A program made the translations under genes and the position numbers. 64,000 nucleotides of DNA from JBCBGF01 sp039820585 (GTDB lineage Bacteria; Pseudomonadota; Alphaproteobacteria; Rhodobacterales; Rhodobacteraceae), in NCBI GenBank assembly GCA_039820585.1, contig JBCBPV010000004.1:1-64000 (forward strand). The letters run 5' to 3'. Below the pieces are notes generated by a model. It searched no databases and was not told the DNA's origin. It saw only the letters and a program-made list of their open reading frames with translations. Positions 33,487 through 42,605 of this stretch are shown piece by piece (position 1 is the stretch's first letter; each line of letters starts with the position of its first letter).

Positions 33487-35100
33487 CTAAGCCACTTTCC
33501 CATCATAAACCGACGTCGCAAACGCGGCCCGCATCAATTCACGCGTATACTCATGCTGCGGCGCATCGAAGATCTGTTGCACCGGCCCCTCTTCCACCAC
33601 ATCGCCACGACGCATCACCATCACCTTGTGGGACAGCGCGCGCACGACCTTCAGGTCGTGGCTGATGAACAGATAGGCCAGCCGGTGCCGCCGCTGAAGC
33701 TCTCGCAGCAGCTCCACGATCTGTACCTGCACGGTCATATCCAGCGCCGATGTCGGCTCATCCAGCACCAGCAGCCGGGGCCGCAGGATCATCGCGCGCG
33801 CAATCGCGATGCGCTGGCGTTGCCCGCCGGAGAACTCATGCGGGTAGCGCGTCATCATCATCGGGTCGAGCCCAACCTCGGCCATGATCTCGGCCACCAT
33901 GTCACGGCGGTTCCGGCCCGGTTCGGTCCCGTGAACCTCCAGCCCTTCGGTGATGATCTCCTCGACACTCATCCGCGGGCTCAGCGAACCATAGGGGTCC
34001 TGGAACACGATCTGCATGTCGCGCCGCAACGGACGCAGCTGGCGCGATTTCCAGCCCTGGATGTCCTGGCCCAGAAACACCACCGGCCCGTCCGACGACA
34101 ACAGCCGCATGATCGCCAGCGCCAGCGTCGTCTTGCCCGATCCGCTTTCCCCGACGATGCCCACCGTCTCGCCCTCACGCACACTCAGCGTTGCGGCGTT
34201 CACTGCCTTCACGTGGCCGACCGTGCGTTTGAGGAACCCGCGCTGGATCGGGAACCAGATCCGCAGGTTGTCGGTCGAGGCAATCACCTCGGCATTGTCA
34301 GGCACCGGGTCGGGTTCGCCCACCGCCTCGGCACTGAGCAGCTTGATGGTGTAGGGATGCGTCGGATCCGCAAAGATCTTCGCCGTCTCGCCGCGCTCCA
34401 CGATCTCCCCGTCTTTCATCACGCAGACCCGGTCGGCAAAGCGGCGCACAATCCCCAGATCATGGGTGATGAACAAAACGCTCATCCCCTCGGACACCCG
34501 CAACTCGGCCAACAGTTCCAAGATCTGCGCCTGGATCGTCACGTCCAGCGCGGTGGTCGGCTCATCGGCAATCAATAACTCGGGCCCATTGGCCAGCGCC
34601 ATCGCGATCATAACCCGCTGGCGTTGCCCACCCGACAGCTGATGGGGATAGGCGCCCAGCCGCGATTCCGGATCGTTGATGCCCACCTTTGTGAGCAGCT
34701 CGATGATCTTGGCCCGCGCCTCTGCCCCTTGCAGATCCTGATGCAGGGCCAGGCTTTCGCCCAACTGCTTCTCCAGCGTGTGCAGCGGGTTGAGCGAGGT
34801 CATCGGTTCCTGGAATATGAAACTGATGTCATTGCCCCGCACCCGGCGCAAACGGGCCTCATCTGCGCCGACCATCTGTTCGCCGTTATAGACGATGGAC
34901 CCTTCCACCTCGGCGCTGTCGGTCAGAAGAGACACCGTCGACAACGCTGTCACCGACTTTCCCGAACCACTCTCCCCCACCAGCGCCAGCGTTTCGCCCC
35001 GCTTCAGCTCAAACGACACGCCCCGCACGGCTTCGGTCAACGCGCCGTCCTGGCGGAACGCGATCTTCAGATCATCGACCTTCAGGATCGCATCGGTCAT
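33487..35100 (-). CDS. yejF: Peptide ABC transporter ATPase with two fused nucleotide-binding domains (YejF)
   Basis: 537 aa. Two ABC domains are in tandem. The first has GESGSGKS and LSGGQRQRVMIAMA; the second has GESGSGKTT and FSGGQRQRIAIARA. Both carry the DEPT Walker B. A C-terminal oligopeptide-family extension follows each. It powers import of peptides, in some bacteria microcin C. Overlaps the yejE stop by 4 bases. Confidence 0.93.
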   Translation of the reverse strand: MTDAILKVDDLKIAFRQDGALTEAVRGVSFELKRGETLALVGESGSGKSVTALSTVSLLTDSAEVEGSIVYNGEQMVGADEARLRRVRGNDISFIFQEPMTSLNPLHTLEKQLGESLALHQDLQGAEARAKIIELLTKVGINDPESRLGAYPHQLSGGQRQRVMIAMALANGPELLIADEPTTALDVTIQAQILELLAELRVSEGMSVLFITHDLGIVRRFADRVCVMKDGEIVERGETAKIFADPTHPYTIKLLSAEAVGEPDPVPDNAEVIASTDNLRIWFPIQRGFLKRTVGHVKAVNAATLSVREGETVGIVGESGSGKTTLALAIMRLLSSDGPVVFLGQDIQGWKSRQLRPLRRDMQIVFQDPYGSLSPRMSVEEIITEGLEVHGTEPGRNRRDMVAEIMAEVGLDPMMMTRYPHEFSGGQRQRIAIARAMILRPRLLVLDEPTSALDMTVQVQIVELLRELQRRHRLAYLFISHDLKVVRALSHKVMVMRRGDVVEEGPVQQIFDAPQHEYTRELMRAAFATSVYDGKVA

Positions 35101-36287
35101 TGAAATGTCTTCCGCGGATCAAAGGCGTCGCGCACGCCCTCAAAAATAAACACCAAAAGCGACAGCATGATCGCAAAGGTGAAAAAGGCGGTGAAGGCCA
35201 GCCACGGGGCCTGCAGATTGTTCTTCGCTTGCAACGTCAGTTCCCCCAGCGACGGGGACGATGACGGCAAACCAAAGCCCAGGAAATCAAGGCTCGCCAA
35301 GGTCGCAATCGTGCCCGCGATCATGAACGGAAGCAGGGTCAAGGTGGCCACCATCGCATTGGGCAGCATGTGCCGGAACATGATCGTCCAGTTCGACACG
35401 CCCAGCGCCCGCGCCGCCCTCACATATTCAAAGTTCCGCGCCCGCAAAAACTCGGCCCTGACGACGCCCACAAGCGCGGGCCAGCCGAACAGCACTGTGA
35501 CAAACACAAGAAGCCAGAAGCCGCGCCCCAATATCGCAAACAAGATGATGATGACATAAAGCGACGGCGTCGAACTCCAGATCTCCAGTATGCGCTGGAA
35601 GATCAGGTCGAGCCAGCCACCGAAGAAACCCTGAACCGCGCCCGCGATGATCCCGATGATCGAGGCTGTGAGCGTCACGATGATGGTAAACACGATGGAC
35701 AATCGGAAACCATAGATCACGCGCGCCAGCACATCGCGGGCGGTATCGTCGGTGCCCAGGATGTGGTTGCCATCCGGCGCCGAGGGGGCCGACCCTTCGA
35801 TGTCATTGATCGTGTTGTAGCTGTAGGGGATTGGCGGCCACAGAAGCCAGCCTTGCTCAATGTCCGCACCGTCGACCACGCCGTCCGCGGCATCCTCCAG
35901 AATGCCTTCGGGGTCATCGAAACAGGTCTCCAGCCCGCCCGACACGATCAGGCATTGTACCTCGACATCGCCATAAACCGCCTCGGTTCGGAAATCCCCG
36001 CCGAACGCGGTTTCAGGATAGAACTGGAAGATGGGCGTAAAGATCTCACCGCGATAGCTGACGGCGATCGGTTTGTCGTTGGCGATGAACTCGGCAAACA
36101 GCGACAGACCGAAGGCGATCGCAAAGATCCACAGTGACCAAAGCGCCCGCCGGTTCCGCTTGAAGTTCCGCCAGCGGCGCTGGTTCAGGGGCGACAGGCT
36201 GATGAACTTCTTCTTTTTCTGCGGCGGCAGCGCATCCGCCGGGGGCGGTGGTGGTGGCGGTTCGGGAAGCGGTTCGGCCACGGCCAT
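35097..36287 (-). CDS. yejE: Peptide ABC transporter permease YejE
   Basis: 396 aa. A proline-rich N-terminus (residues 6-22) precedes a first membrane helix and a long periplasmic insert. A BPD-transp-1 domain (about 200-390) follows, with the EAA loop in RAARALGVSNWTIMFRHMLPN. Partner of YejB. The poly-proline cytoplasmic tail is longer than I would expect. Confidence 0.92.
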   Translation of the reverse strand: MAVAEPLPEPPPPPPPADALPPQKKKKFISLSPLNQRRWRNFKRNRRALWSLWIFAIAFGLSLFAEFIANDKPIAVSYRGEIFTPIFQFYPETAFGGDFRTEAVYGDVEVQCLIVSGGLETCFDDPEGILEDAADGVVDGADIEQGWLLWPPIPYSYNTINDIEGSAPSAPDGNHILGTDDTARDVLARVIYGFRLSIVFTIIVTLTASIIGIIAGAVQGFFGGWLDLIFQRILEIWSSTPSLYVIIILFAILGRGFWLLVFVTVLFGWPALVGVVRAEFLRARNFEYVRAARALGVSNWTIMFRHMLPNAMVATLTLLPFMIAGTIATLASLDFLGFGLPSSSPSLGELTLQAKNNLQAPWLAFTAFFTFAIMLSLLVFIFEGVRDAFDPRKTFQ

Positions 36288-36289
36288 TA

Positions 36290-37369
36290 TCAGGTCTCCC
36301 GCGATTCAAAGTCGATGCGGGGGTCGACGAAGACATACATCAAATCCGACAGGATCCCGACCAGAAGGCCGATCAGACCAAAGAAGAACAGCGTGCCAAA
36401 GACCACCGGATAGTCCCGCGCCACGGCAGCTTCAAACCCAAGACGCCCCAGCCCGTCGAGCGAAAAGATCGTCTCGATAATCAGCGAGCCACCGAAAAAC
36501 ACCCCGATGAACACCGCCGGGAAGCCGGCGATCACGATCAGCATCGCGTTGCGGAAGACATGACCGTAAAGCACGCGATTGTGGCTGAGCCCCTTGGCCT
36601 TGGCGGTGATCACATATTGCTTCTTGATCTCATCGAGGAAGCTGTTCTTAGTCAGCAAGGTCAACGTCGCAAAGCCCGAGATGGAAGAGGCCAGCACCGG
36701 CAACGTGATGTGCCAGAAGTAATCGGCCACCTTGCCCAGCGCACTCAGCTCATCCCAGTTGTCAGAGGTCAGGCCGCGCAAAGGGAAAATCTGGAAATAC
36801 GATCCACCGGCAAACAGCACCAGAAGCAGGATCGCGAACAGAAAACCGGGAATCGCATAGGCCACGATAATCAGCCCGCTGGTCCAGGTATCGAACGATG
36901 ACCCGTCCTTCACTGCCTTCCGAATGCCCAGCGGGATCGACACCAGATACGCGATCAACGTCGACCAAAGGCCCAGCGTGATAGACACCGGCATTTTTTC
37001 GATCACCAAATCCATCACGCTGATCGACCTGAAATAGCTCTCGCCGAAATCGAAGCGGATGTAGTTCCACATCATGTTCAGGAACCGCTCGAGCGGGGGT
37101 TTGTCGAACCCAAACTCGCGCTCAAGCTGTTCAATGAACTCCGCCGGCAGGCCGCGACCGCCGACATAGCCATCGTCCCCGCCGGTATCCAGCGTCTCGC
37201 TGCCCCCGCCAGAGATGCCGGCGAACACATCACCATCGCCTTCGATCTGGGCGATGATCTGTTCGATCGGCCCGCCGGGCACGAACTGGGTCAGCGTGAA
37301 GTTGATAATCATGATCCCCAAAAGTGTGGGGATCACCAACAACAGGCGTCTGAGGATATAGGCGCCCAT
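36290..37369 (-). CDS. yejB: Peptide ABC transporter permease YejB
   Basis: 359 aa. It begins with the conserved AYILRRLLLVIPTLLGI helix and continues through an FVPGGPIEQII segment typical of dipeptide permeases. Six helices and an EAA loop (TAKAKGLSHNRVLYGHVFRN) follow. Two bases separate it from yejE. Confidence 0.93.
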   Translation of the reverse strand: MGAYILRRLLLVIPTLLGIMIINFTLTQFVPGGPIEQIIAQIEGDGDVFAGISGGGSETLDTGGDDGYVGGRGLPAEFIEQLEREFGFDKPPLERFLNMMWNYIRFDFGESYFRSISVMDLVIEKMPVSITLGLWSTLIAYLVSIPLGIRKAVKDGSSFDTWTSGLIIVAYAIPGFLFAILLLVLFAGGSYFQIFPLRGLTSDNWDELSALGKVADYFWHITLPVLASSISGFATLTLLTKNSFLDEIKKQYVITAKAKGLSHNRVLYGHVFRNAMLIVIAGFPAVFIGVFFGGSLIIETIFSLDGLGRLGFEAAVARDYPVVFGTLFFFGLIGLLVGILSDLMYVFVDPRIDFESRET

Positions 37370-37376
37370 GGCGGGG

Positions 37377-39302
37377 TCAGTTCAACGCGCCGGCGGCACG
37401 CAGCGCCTCGGCCGCATCGGCATCGTACCACCAGAAGTCCAGCGTCCCCAGCGCAAGTGGCGGCAGCTCATCTGGGTAACGGTACATGTCCCAGTAGGCG
37501 ACCCAGTGCTCCTGGTTCGACCATTGCGAAATCCAGAATCCATTGGCCCGCAGCACCCGATCCAACGCCCGCACCCGGGGACGCAGTTCATCCAGGGTAG
37601 ACGCGGCGATGACATCTTCAACCAACCGGTCCACCGCCGGGTCCCGCAGCGCCATCAGGTTGCGAGAGCTGTTGTCGGCGGTTTCGCTGGAAAACCACTG
37701 CTTCAGGCCCGTACTGGGTTCAAACCCCTGCCCGGGCGAATGGTTCGTCAGGTCCCAATCGCCAGAGCGGCGACGCTCCACATATTGCGCGTTGTCCACC
37801 CGGTCGAGCTTTGCGTCGATCCCGATCTGGCGCAGGTTTTCGACGAAGGGGTTCACGATGCGATCAAAGCTGGGGCTGAACTGGATGATCTCAAGCGTCA
37901 GTGTCTCACCGGCTTCATTGCGCAGCATACCGTCCGCGCCGGGGGTCCAACCCGCCTCATCCAACATGCGTGCCGCCTGCCGCAGCACCGAGCGTTGGGG
38001 CAGGTTCTGCGAGACATCATTCGTCGGCGGGATCAAAGCCGGATCGGTCAGGATGCTTTCCGCAAGAAGCCCTTCGTCAACCAGTGGCTGCAAAACCGCC
38101 ACCTCTTCCGGTCCAGGCACCCCCTCTGCCGCCAGATCTGACCCACCCCAGAACGAGGCTGGCCGTTCATAAAGACCGAAAAACAGGGTCTCATTCGTCC
38201 ACTCAAAGTTGAACAGCATCCGAACGGCATCCCGCGTCCGCGGGTCCTGCCACTTCTCGCGCCGCAGGTTGAAGATAAAGCCCTGCGCGCTGGTGATGTT
38301 GCCGTCAGGAAGGGTTTCTTTCTTCACCCAACCGCGGTTCAGGGCCGGAAAGTCATAGCCCGTGGCCCAAATACGCGACGTGTTTTCCTGGCGGAACGTG
38401 AAGTTCCCCGATTTGAACGCCTCAAACGCCGCGTTCGTGTCGGCGAAATACTCGATCCGCACTTCATCGAAGTTGAACCGCCCGCGGTTGATCGGCAAAT
38501 CGGCGCCCCACCAATCAGGGTCCTTTTCGTAGATAACCTGCCTGCCGAAATCGACATCCTTAAGCACGTAGGGACCCGTGCCCATGAATGGCACGCTGGC
38601 AGATTCATCAAGCCGCGCGCCGGTTTCCTCAAACCAGGCTTTGGAAAACGGGTTCCACAGGCCCACCAGCCCGACCCTGTCCCGCAACGGCGCGGCTTCG
38701 TTGAACTCAAATCGAATGCGATAATCGTCCAGCACATCCACGCTGTCGAAGTACCCATCAATCACTGACCGGAACTCTGCGATCCCTTGTTCCAGGAACA
38801 GGTCGATTGTAAATTTCACATCCTCAGCAGTCATCGGGCTGCCATCCGAGAAAGTCACATCTTCGCGCAGGTTGACGATCACCCAGGCCAGATCCTCGGG
38901 ATACTCGATCGTTGTGCACAGATTGCAGTAGATGGAATACGGGTCATCCGCTGCGGCGATCATCAGGTCTTCGTACAAAAGACCGGTACTCGCCGCAGGC
39001 ACCCCGGCCCGGGCATAGATGTTGAAACTGTCAAAGTTCCCAACGGTCCCTTGGCTGATCTCACCGCCTTTGGGCGCATCGGGGTTCACATAGGCAAAAT
39101 GCGGAAAATCGGCCGGATACTTCAACTCACCAAAGTTGGAATACCCGTGCGACACCGTCACCCCGTCCTGCGCCTCTGCCGCCGACCACGCCAACAACGC
39201 CGCAAGCGTTCCCGCCGCCAGCCCCATCCATCGTATCCGGCGCGACACATCCGTGTCCGAACGACTGACTACCCGTGCGAACGGTCGGTGATCACGCGCC
39301 AT
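37377..39302 (-). CDS. yejA: Peptide-binding protein YejA (SBP family 5)
   Basis: 641 aa from ATG 39302, which has an excellent GGAGGAAT site; the longer frame is non-coding. A signal peptide (LAAGTLAALLAWSAAEA) is followed by an SBP-bac-5 domain with YADFPHFAYVNPDAPKGG-like N-terminal sequence. Binds peptides in the periplasm for YejBEF. First gene of the operon yejA-yejB-yejE-yejF. Confidence 0.93.
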   Translation of the reverse strand: MARDHRPFARVVSRSDTDVSRRIRWMGLAAGTLAALLAWSAAEAQDGVTVSHGYSNFGELKYPADFPHFAYVNPDAPKGGEISQGTVGNFDSFNIYARAGVPAASTGLLYEDLMIAAADDPYSIYCNLCTTIEYPEDLAWVIVNLREDVTFSDGSPMTAEDVKFTIDLFLEQGIAEFRSVIDGYFDSVDVLDDYRIRFEFNEAAPLRDRVGLVGLWNPFSKAWFEETGARLDESASVPFMGTGPYVLKDVDFGRQVIYEKDPDWWGADLPINRGRFNFDEVRIEYFADTNAAFEAFKSGNFTFRQENTSRIWATGYDFPALNRGWVKKETLPDGNITSAQGFIFNLRREKWQDPRTRDAVRMLFNFEWTNETLFFGLYERPASFWGGSDLAAEGVPGPEEVAVLQPLVDEGLLAESILTDPALIPPTNDVSQNLPQRSVLRQAARMLDEAGWTPGADGMLRNEAGETLTLEIIQFSPSFDRIVNPFVENLRQIGIDAKLDRVDNAQYVERRRSGDWDLTNHSPGQGFEPSTGLKQWFSSETADNSSRNLMALRDPAVDRLVEDVIAASTLDELRPRVRALDRVLRANGFWISQWSNQEHWVAYWDMYRYPDELPPLALGTLDFWWYDADAAEALRAAGALN

Positions 39303-39423
39303 CGAATTCCTCCGGTCAAAGCGACTGCTACAGCCCAACGTAGTACGATTTAGGCTAATTATCCCGAAGTCGATTGTGCAAGGTGATAATGGTTGAAGAT
39401 TTGGTGATCGGCACAAAGCGCAC

Positions 39424-39458
39424 AAAAAAGGCCGCGTCCCGGGCTCGGGCGCGGCCTT
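39424..39458 (-). terminator. Rho-independent terminator after the cytochrome gene
   Basis: The arms AAGGCCGCG and CGCGGCCTT enclose a GC-rich loop. In the minus direction a run of six T follows. It lies 19 bases after the stop of the cytochrome c gene and before yejA. Confidence 0.88.
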
Positions 39459-39476
39459 CTGAGCAATTTCACGCGC

Positions 39477-39995
39477 CTAGTTGAAGGTCGCGAGGTAGGC
39501 GATGATCGCCGCACGATCTTCGATATCGCGCATCCCGTTGTACGACATCTTCGTGCCCGGCGTGTAGCCCCGGGGATCTTCGAGGAAGGCCTGCAGGTTG
39601 TCTGGCGTCCATTCGCCTTCCTGAGAGGCCATACCATCGGAATAGCTGTAATCCTGCGCAGATGCCTTTGCCCGGCCCACGATACCATGCAAATATGGCC
39701 CGGTGCCGTTCACGCCCGGTTCCAGCGCATGACACGACCGGCAGGCCCGCCACAGGCCTTCGCCATCCTCGGCACTGGCAGATGCGAATACGGTTGCGAA
39801 ATCAACCTCGGCCACTTCGGTTTCCTCACCGGCGGCCTCGTCTTCGCCTGTGTCGATGGAATAGGCCTGTTCGGCGTGCTTGCCGTGTCCGCCTACGTGA
39901 TACAGGGCCTCACCAGCCCAGCCCCCCAACAACAAAACAAGCCAGGCGGCGCAGACAGAGCCGACCACTTTTGTCAGGGTCATGGTGTCGAACAT
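39477..39995 (-). CDS. cycM: Membrane-anchored c-type cytochrome (CycM/c552-like)
   Basis: 172 aa from ATG 39995. An uncleaved N-terminal helix (VVGSVCAAWLVLLLGGW) and an acidic linker (residues 45-65) lead to a class I cytochrome c domain. It has haem site CRSCH and a distal Met in GTKMSYNGM. Such proteins carry electrons between the bc1 complex and terminal oxidases, so it may feed the cbb3 oxidase encoded in this window. Divergent from pheA. Confidence 0.88.
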   Translation of the reverse strand: MFDTMTLTKVVGSVCAAWLVLLLGGWAGEALYHVGGHGKHAEQAYSIDTGEDEAAGEETEVAEVDFATVFASASAEDGEGLWRACRSCHALEPGVNGTGPYLHGIVGRAKASAQDYSYSDGMASQEGEWTPDNLQAFLEDPRGYTPGTKMSYNGMRDIEDRAAIIAYLATFN

Positions 39996-40110
39996 GTTTG
40001 GTCCAGTTCTCAACGATCAGTCGGAGATATGTATCCGCTTCCAATCAAAAGCTTCAAGGGATATGAGGCGCGACCAAACGCCCTTGCCGGGCCTTACCTG
40101 CGGGACACCC

Positions 40111-40941
40111 ATGGCCCAAAAAATCGCGTTCCAGGGGGAACCTGGCGCCTATTCGCACCAGGCCTGCCATGAAACCCACCCCAACCTCACGGCAATCGCC
40201 TGCCGCACGTTCGAGGACGTGATCGACACAGTGCGCGGGGGCCGGGCAGATCTCGCAATGCTGCCCGTGGAAAACTCGACCTATGGGCGCGTGGCCGACA
40301 TCCATCACCTTCTGCCCGAAAGCGGGTTGCACATCGTGGGCGAGGCATTCGTGCGGGTGCATATCAATCTGCTGGTGGTGCCGGGAACCAAGCTCGACCA
40401 AGTAGAAACCGCGATGAGCCACACAGTGCTTCTGGGCCAGTGCCGCGACTTCCTGCGCACCCAGGGCATACACGGTGTGACGGGTGCAGATACCGCCGGA
40501 TCAGCCAAGGCCGTCGCCGAAATTGCAGATCCCGCACAGGCGGCACTGGCCTCGGAACTGGCGGGCGAGATCTATGGCCTCGACGTTCTGGCCCGCCATA
40601 TCGAAGATCACGACAAGAACACCACCCGCTTTCTGGTGATGTCCCCCCAGCCAGACCACACGCGGCGCGGCGATCAGATGGTCACGTCCTTTGTTTTCCG
40701 CGTGCGTAACATCCCCGCCGCGCTCTACAAGGCGATGGGTGGGTTCGCCACGAACGGCATCAACATGACCAAGCTGGAAAGCTACATGGTGGGCGGGTCT
40801 TTTTCAGCCACGCAGTTCTACGCCGACATTGAGGGGCATCCCGAGGACCGGAATGTACAACTGGCCCTGGAAGAGCTGGAATACTTCACGTCCGAGGTCA
40901 AAATCCTGGGTGTGTACCCGTCTGATCCCAACCGACGCTAG
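40111..40941 (+). CDS. pheA: Prephenate dehydratase with ACT domain
   Basis: 276 aa from ATG 40111 (MAQKIAFQGEPGAYSHQA). It converts prephenate to phenylpyruvate. The catalytic T-R-F is seen in NTTRFLVM. The ACT domain (about 195-270) carries NIPAALYKAMGGFA and LTKLESYM-type sequence (here MTKLESYMVGG) where other bacteria have GALV and ESRP, so phenylalanine feedback may differ. No chorismate mutase domain is fused. Convergent with the next gene by 4 bases. Confidence 0.94.
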   Translation: MAQKIAFQGEPGAYSHQACHETHPNLTAIACRTFEDVIDTVRGGRADLAMLPVENSTYGRVADIHHLLPESGLHIVGEAFVRVHINLLVVPGTKLDQVETAMSHTVLLGQCRDFLRTQGIHGVTGADTAGSAKAVAEIADPAQAALASELAGEIYGLDVLARHIEDHDKNTTRFLVMSPQPDHTRRGDQMVTSFVFRVRNIPAALYKAMGGFATNGINMTKLESYMVGGSFSATQFYADIEGHPEDRNVQLALEELEYFTSEVKILGVYPSDPNRR

Positions 40942-41402
40942 GCTGCCGCCGCGCGGCGCCCGGCATCGTGGGCATAGCCGCGCACGATCTCTTCGAACTG
41001 CCGCGAGATCCGCGCCTTGGCCAGTTGCAGCGACTGCAACAGCATCCGCTCGCGAAACGCATGCGCCCGCACCGTCATCGCGGCACGCAGCCGCGTTTTG
41101 TTCAGCGACAGGGCCGACAGGTTCACCTCCAACTCACACGACAAGGCCCCGCTCTCAGCCGTCAGCAGCGTCATACCCGGCGGGGTCCAATCCGCCAGCT
41201 TGCAATGCACGTCATAAACCTGCGACCGCATTGTCACGTCGGCGCGCCAGGCCATGCCCACATCGGGCGCGTCCAGCGTATCGGTGCGCACCACCTGAAT
41301 GCCCCGCCGCAGGATCTGTCGTTCGAGATAGTCGAAATCAGACACCGCCACGAACGCCTCATTCAGCGGTGCGTCAATGTCTTCTCGCGTCGATAGTTTC
41401 AT
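40938..41402 (-). CDS. SRPBCC-fold protein, unknown ligand
   Basis: 154 aa. The start MKLSTREDIDAPLNEAFVAVSDF and the alternating strands that follow fit the START/SRPBCC helix-grip fold (polyketide cyclase type). A long C-terminal helix (LQLAKARISRQFEEIVRGYA) closes the pocket. Rhodobacteraceae commonly keep such a gene, but no function is known to me. Convergent overlap with pheA. Confidence 0.72.
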   Translation of the reverse strand: MKLSTREDIDAPLNEAFVAVSDFDYLERQILRRGIQVVRTDTLDAPDVGMAWRADVTMRSQVYDVHCKLADWTPPGMTLLTAESGALSCELEVNLSALSLNKTRLRAAMTVRAHAFRERMLLQSLQLAKARISRQFEEIVRGYAHDAGRRAAAA

Positions 41403-41436
41403 CTCGGTCTCTGTCTGCTCGCCAGTTGCGTGTTAC

Positions 41437-42399
41437 CTAGCCTAGCCGGTCCGCCAGCCAATGCGAGATAAGAAAGTTCGCAATGGAGCCTTTGCGCGCG
41501 GCTTTCATGTTATCATTCCGCCCGGCAAACACCTCGGCCATGTCTTCCCGCGACACCCATTGGGCATCCTCCAGTTCCACAGGATCCAGCGTGATTTCTC
41601 GCGCCGTGGCATGCCCATGGCACCCCATCATCAGTGATGAGGGGAACGGCCAGGGTTGCGAGGCCAGGTAGCTGACCCGTCCGATCGGCACCCCCGCCTC
41701 TTCCAGCACCTCGCGCCGCACCGCGGCCTCCACCGTCTCACCAGGTTCCACAAACCCTGCGAGCAGCGAATACATCCCCTCGGGCCAGCCCGGCGAGCGG
41801 CCGACCAATACATCATTTCCCAGCGTCACCAGCATAATCACCACCGGATCGGTGCGCGGGAAATGATGCGCCCCGCAGGCCGGGCAGGTCCGCTGCCAGC
41901 CCGCCAGGCTGACCTCTGACTTTGTCCCGCAGCGCGCACAAAAGCCGTGGGTCTGGTGCCAGCCCAAAATCGCGCGCGCGGTGGCCGCCAGTTCGGCCTC
42001 GCGCGGGGTCAGACAGGTCATCGCCCCGCGCAGTTCCGCGAAGACATCCGTATCGGGCAGATCCGGGTGACGTTGTTCGGACGGGTCGAAAAACGCGTTT
42101 AGCGTGTTCGGCACGGCGTCCGGTTCCCAAGCAGAGATATCGGCGGCAAACCACGCGGTCGTCTCGTCACGACCCAAGAACACTGGCGCCTCTGCCGCGT
42201 GGCTTAGAACCGCATGATCACTGGGCACCAGACCCAATGCACGATCCTCACCGGCGAAAAGCGGCTTGCCCCGCCAGATCGGCAGCACCCGCGCGCCGGG
42301 TGATTGGTAAAGCGCTGATATCCCACCCGGATCTGTTCGCAGCTCTGTCGCACGATCCAGGCCCGATCCCCCAAAGGTCACCGTTTCCGCCAGCCGCAT
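41437..42399 (-). CDS. nudC: NAD(+) diphosphatase NudC (NADH pyrophosphatase)
   Basis: 320 aa. A zinc ribbon FCARCGTK ... CPACGAHHFPR is followed by the Nudix box GFVEPGETVEAAVRREVLEE with G-x5-E-x7-RE-x2-EE. The NudC-specific SQPWPFPSSLM lies after it. It hydrolyses NADH and removes NAD caps from RNA. Full length. Confidence 0.94.
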   Translation of the reverse strand: MRLAETVTFGGSGLDRATELRTDPGGISALYQSPGARVLPIWRGKPLFAGEDRALGLVPSDHAVLSHAAEAPVFLGRDETTAWFAADISAWEPDAVPNTLNAFFDPSEQRHPDLPDTDVFAELRGAMTCLTPREAELAATARAILGWHQTHGFCARCGTKSEVSLAGWQRTCPACGAHHFPRTDPVVIMLVTLGNDVLVGRSPGWPEGMYSLLAGFVEPGETVEAAVRREVLEEAGVPIGRVSYLASQPWPFPSSLMMGCHGHATAREITLDPVELEDAQWVSREDMAEVFAGRNDNMKAARKGSIANFLISHWLADRLG

Positions 42400-42605
42400 T
42401 CCTTGCCCCTCGTTTTTTCCCGCTTTGACACACCTGCCGGGCCAAGTACACTTCGATTGCCGCGCTACCGGCGCGACGGCTGCATGACTTCGCTAGAAAT
42501 CGATTGCCCGCACACGCATAGCGTGTATTTTCGTGTTTTGAAGCTTTCACATCGCCGTCGTCGCCCCACCATAGCGTGCGCTCCAAGCCAATAAGGGAGC
42601 CACCC

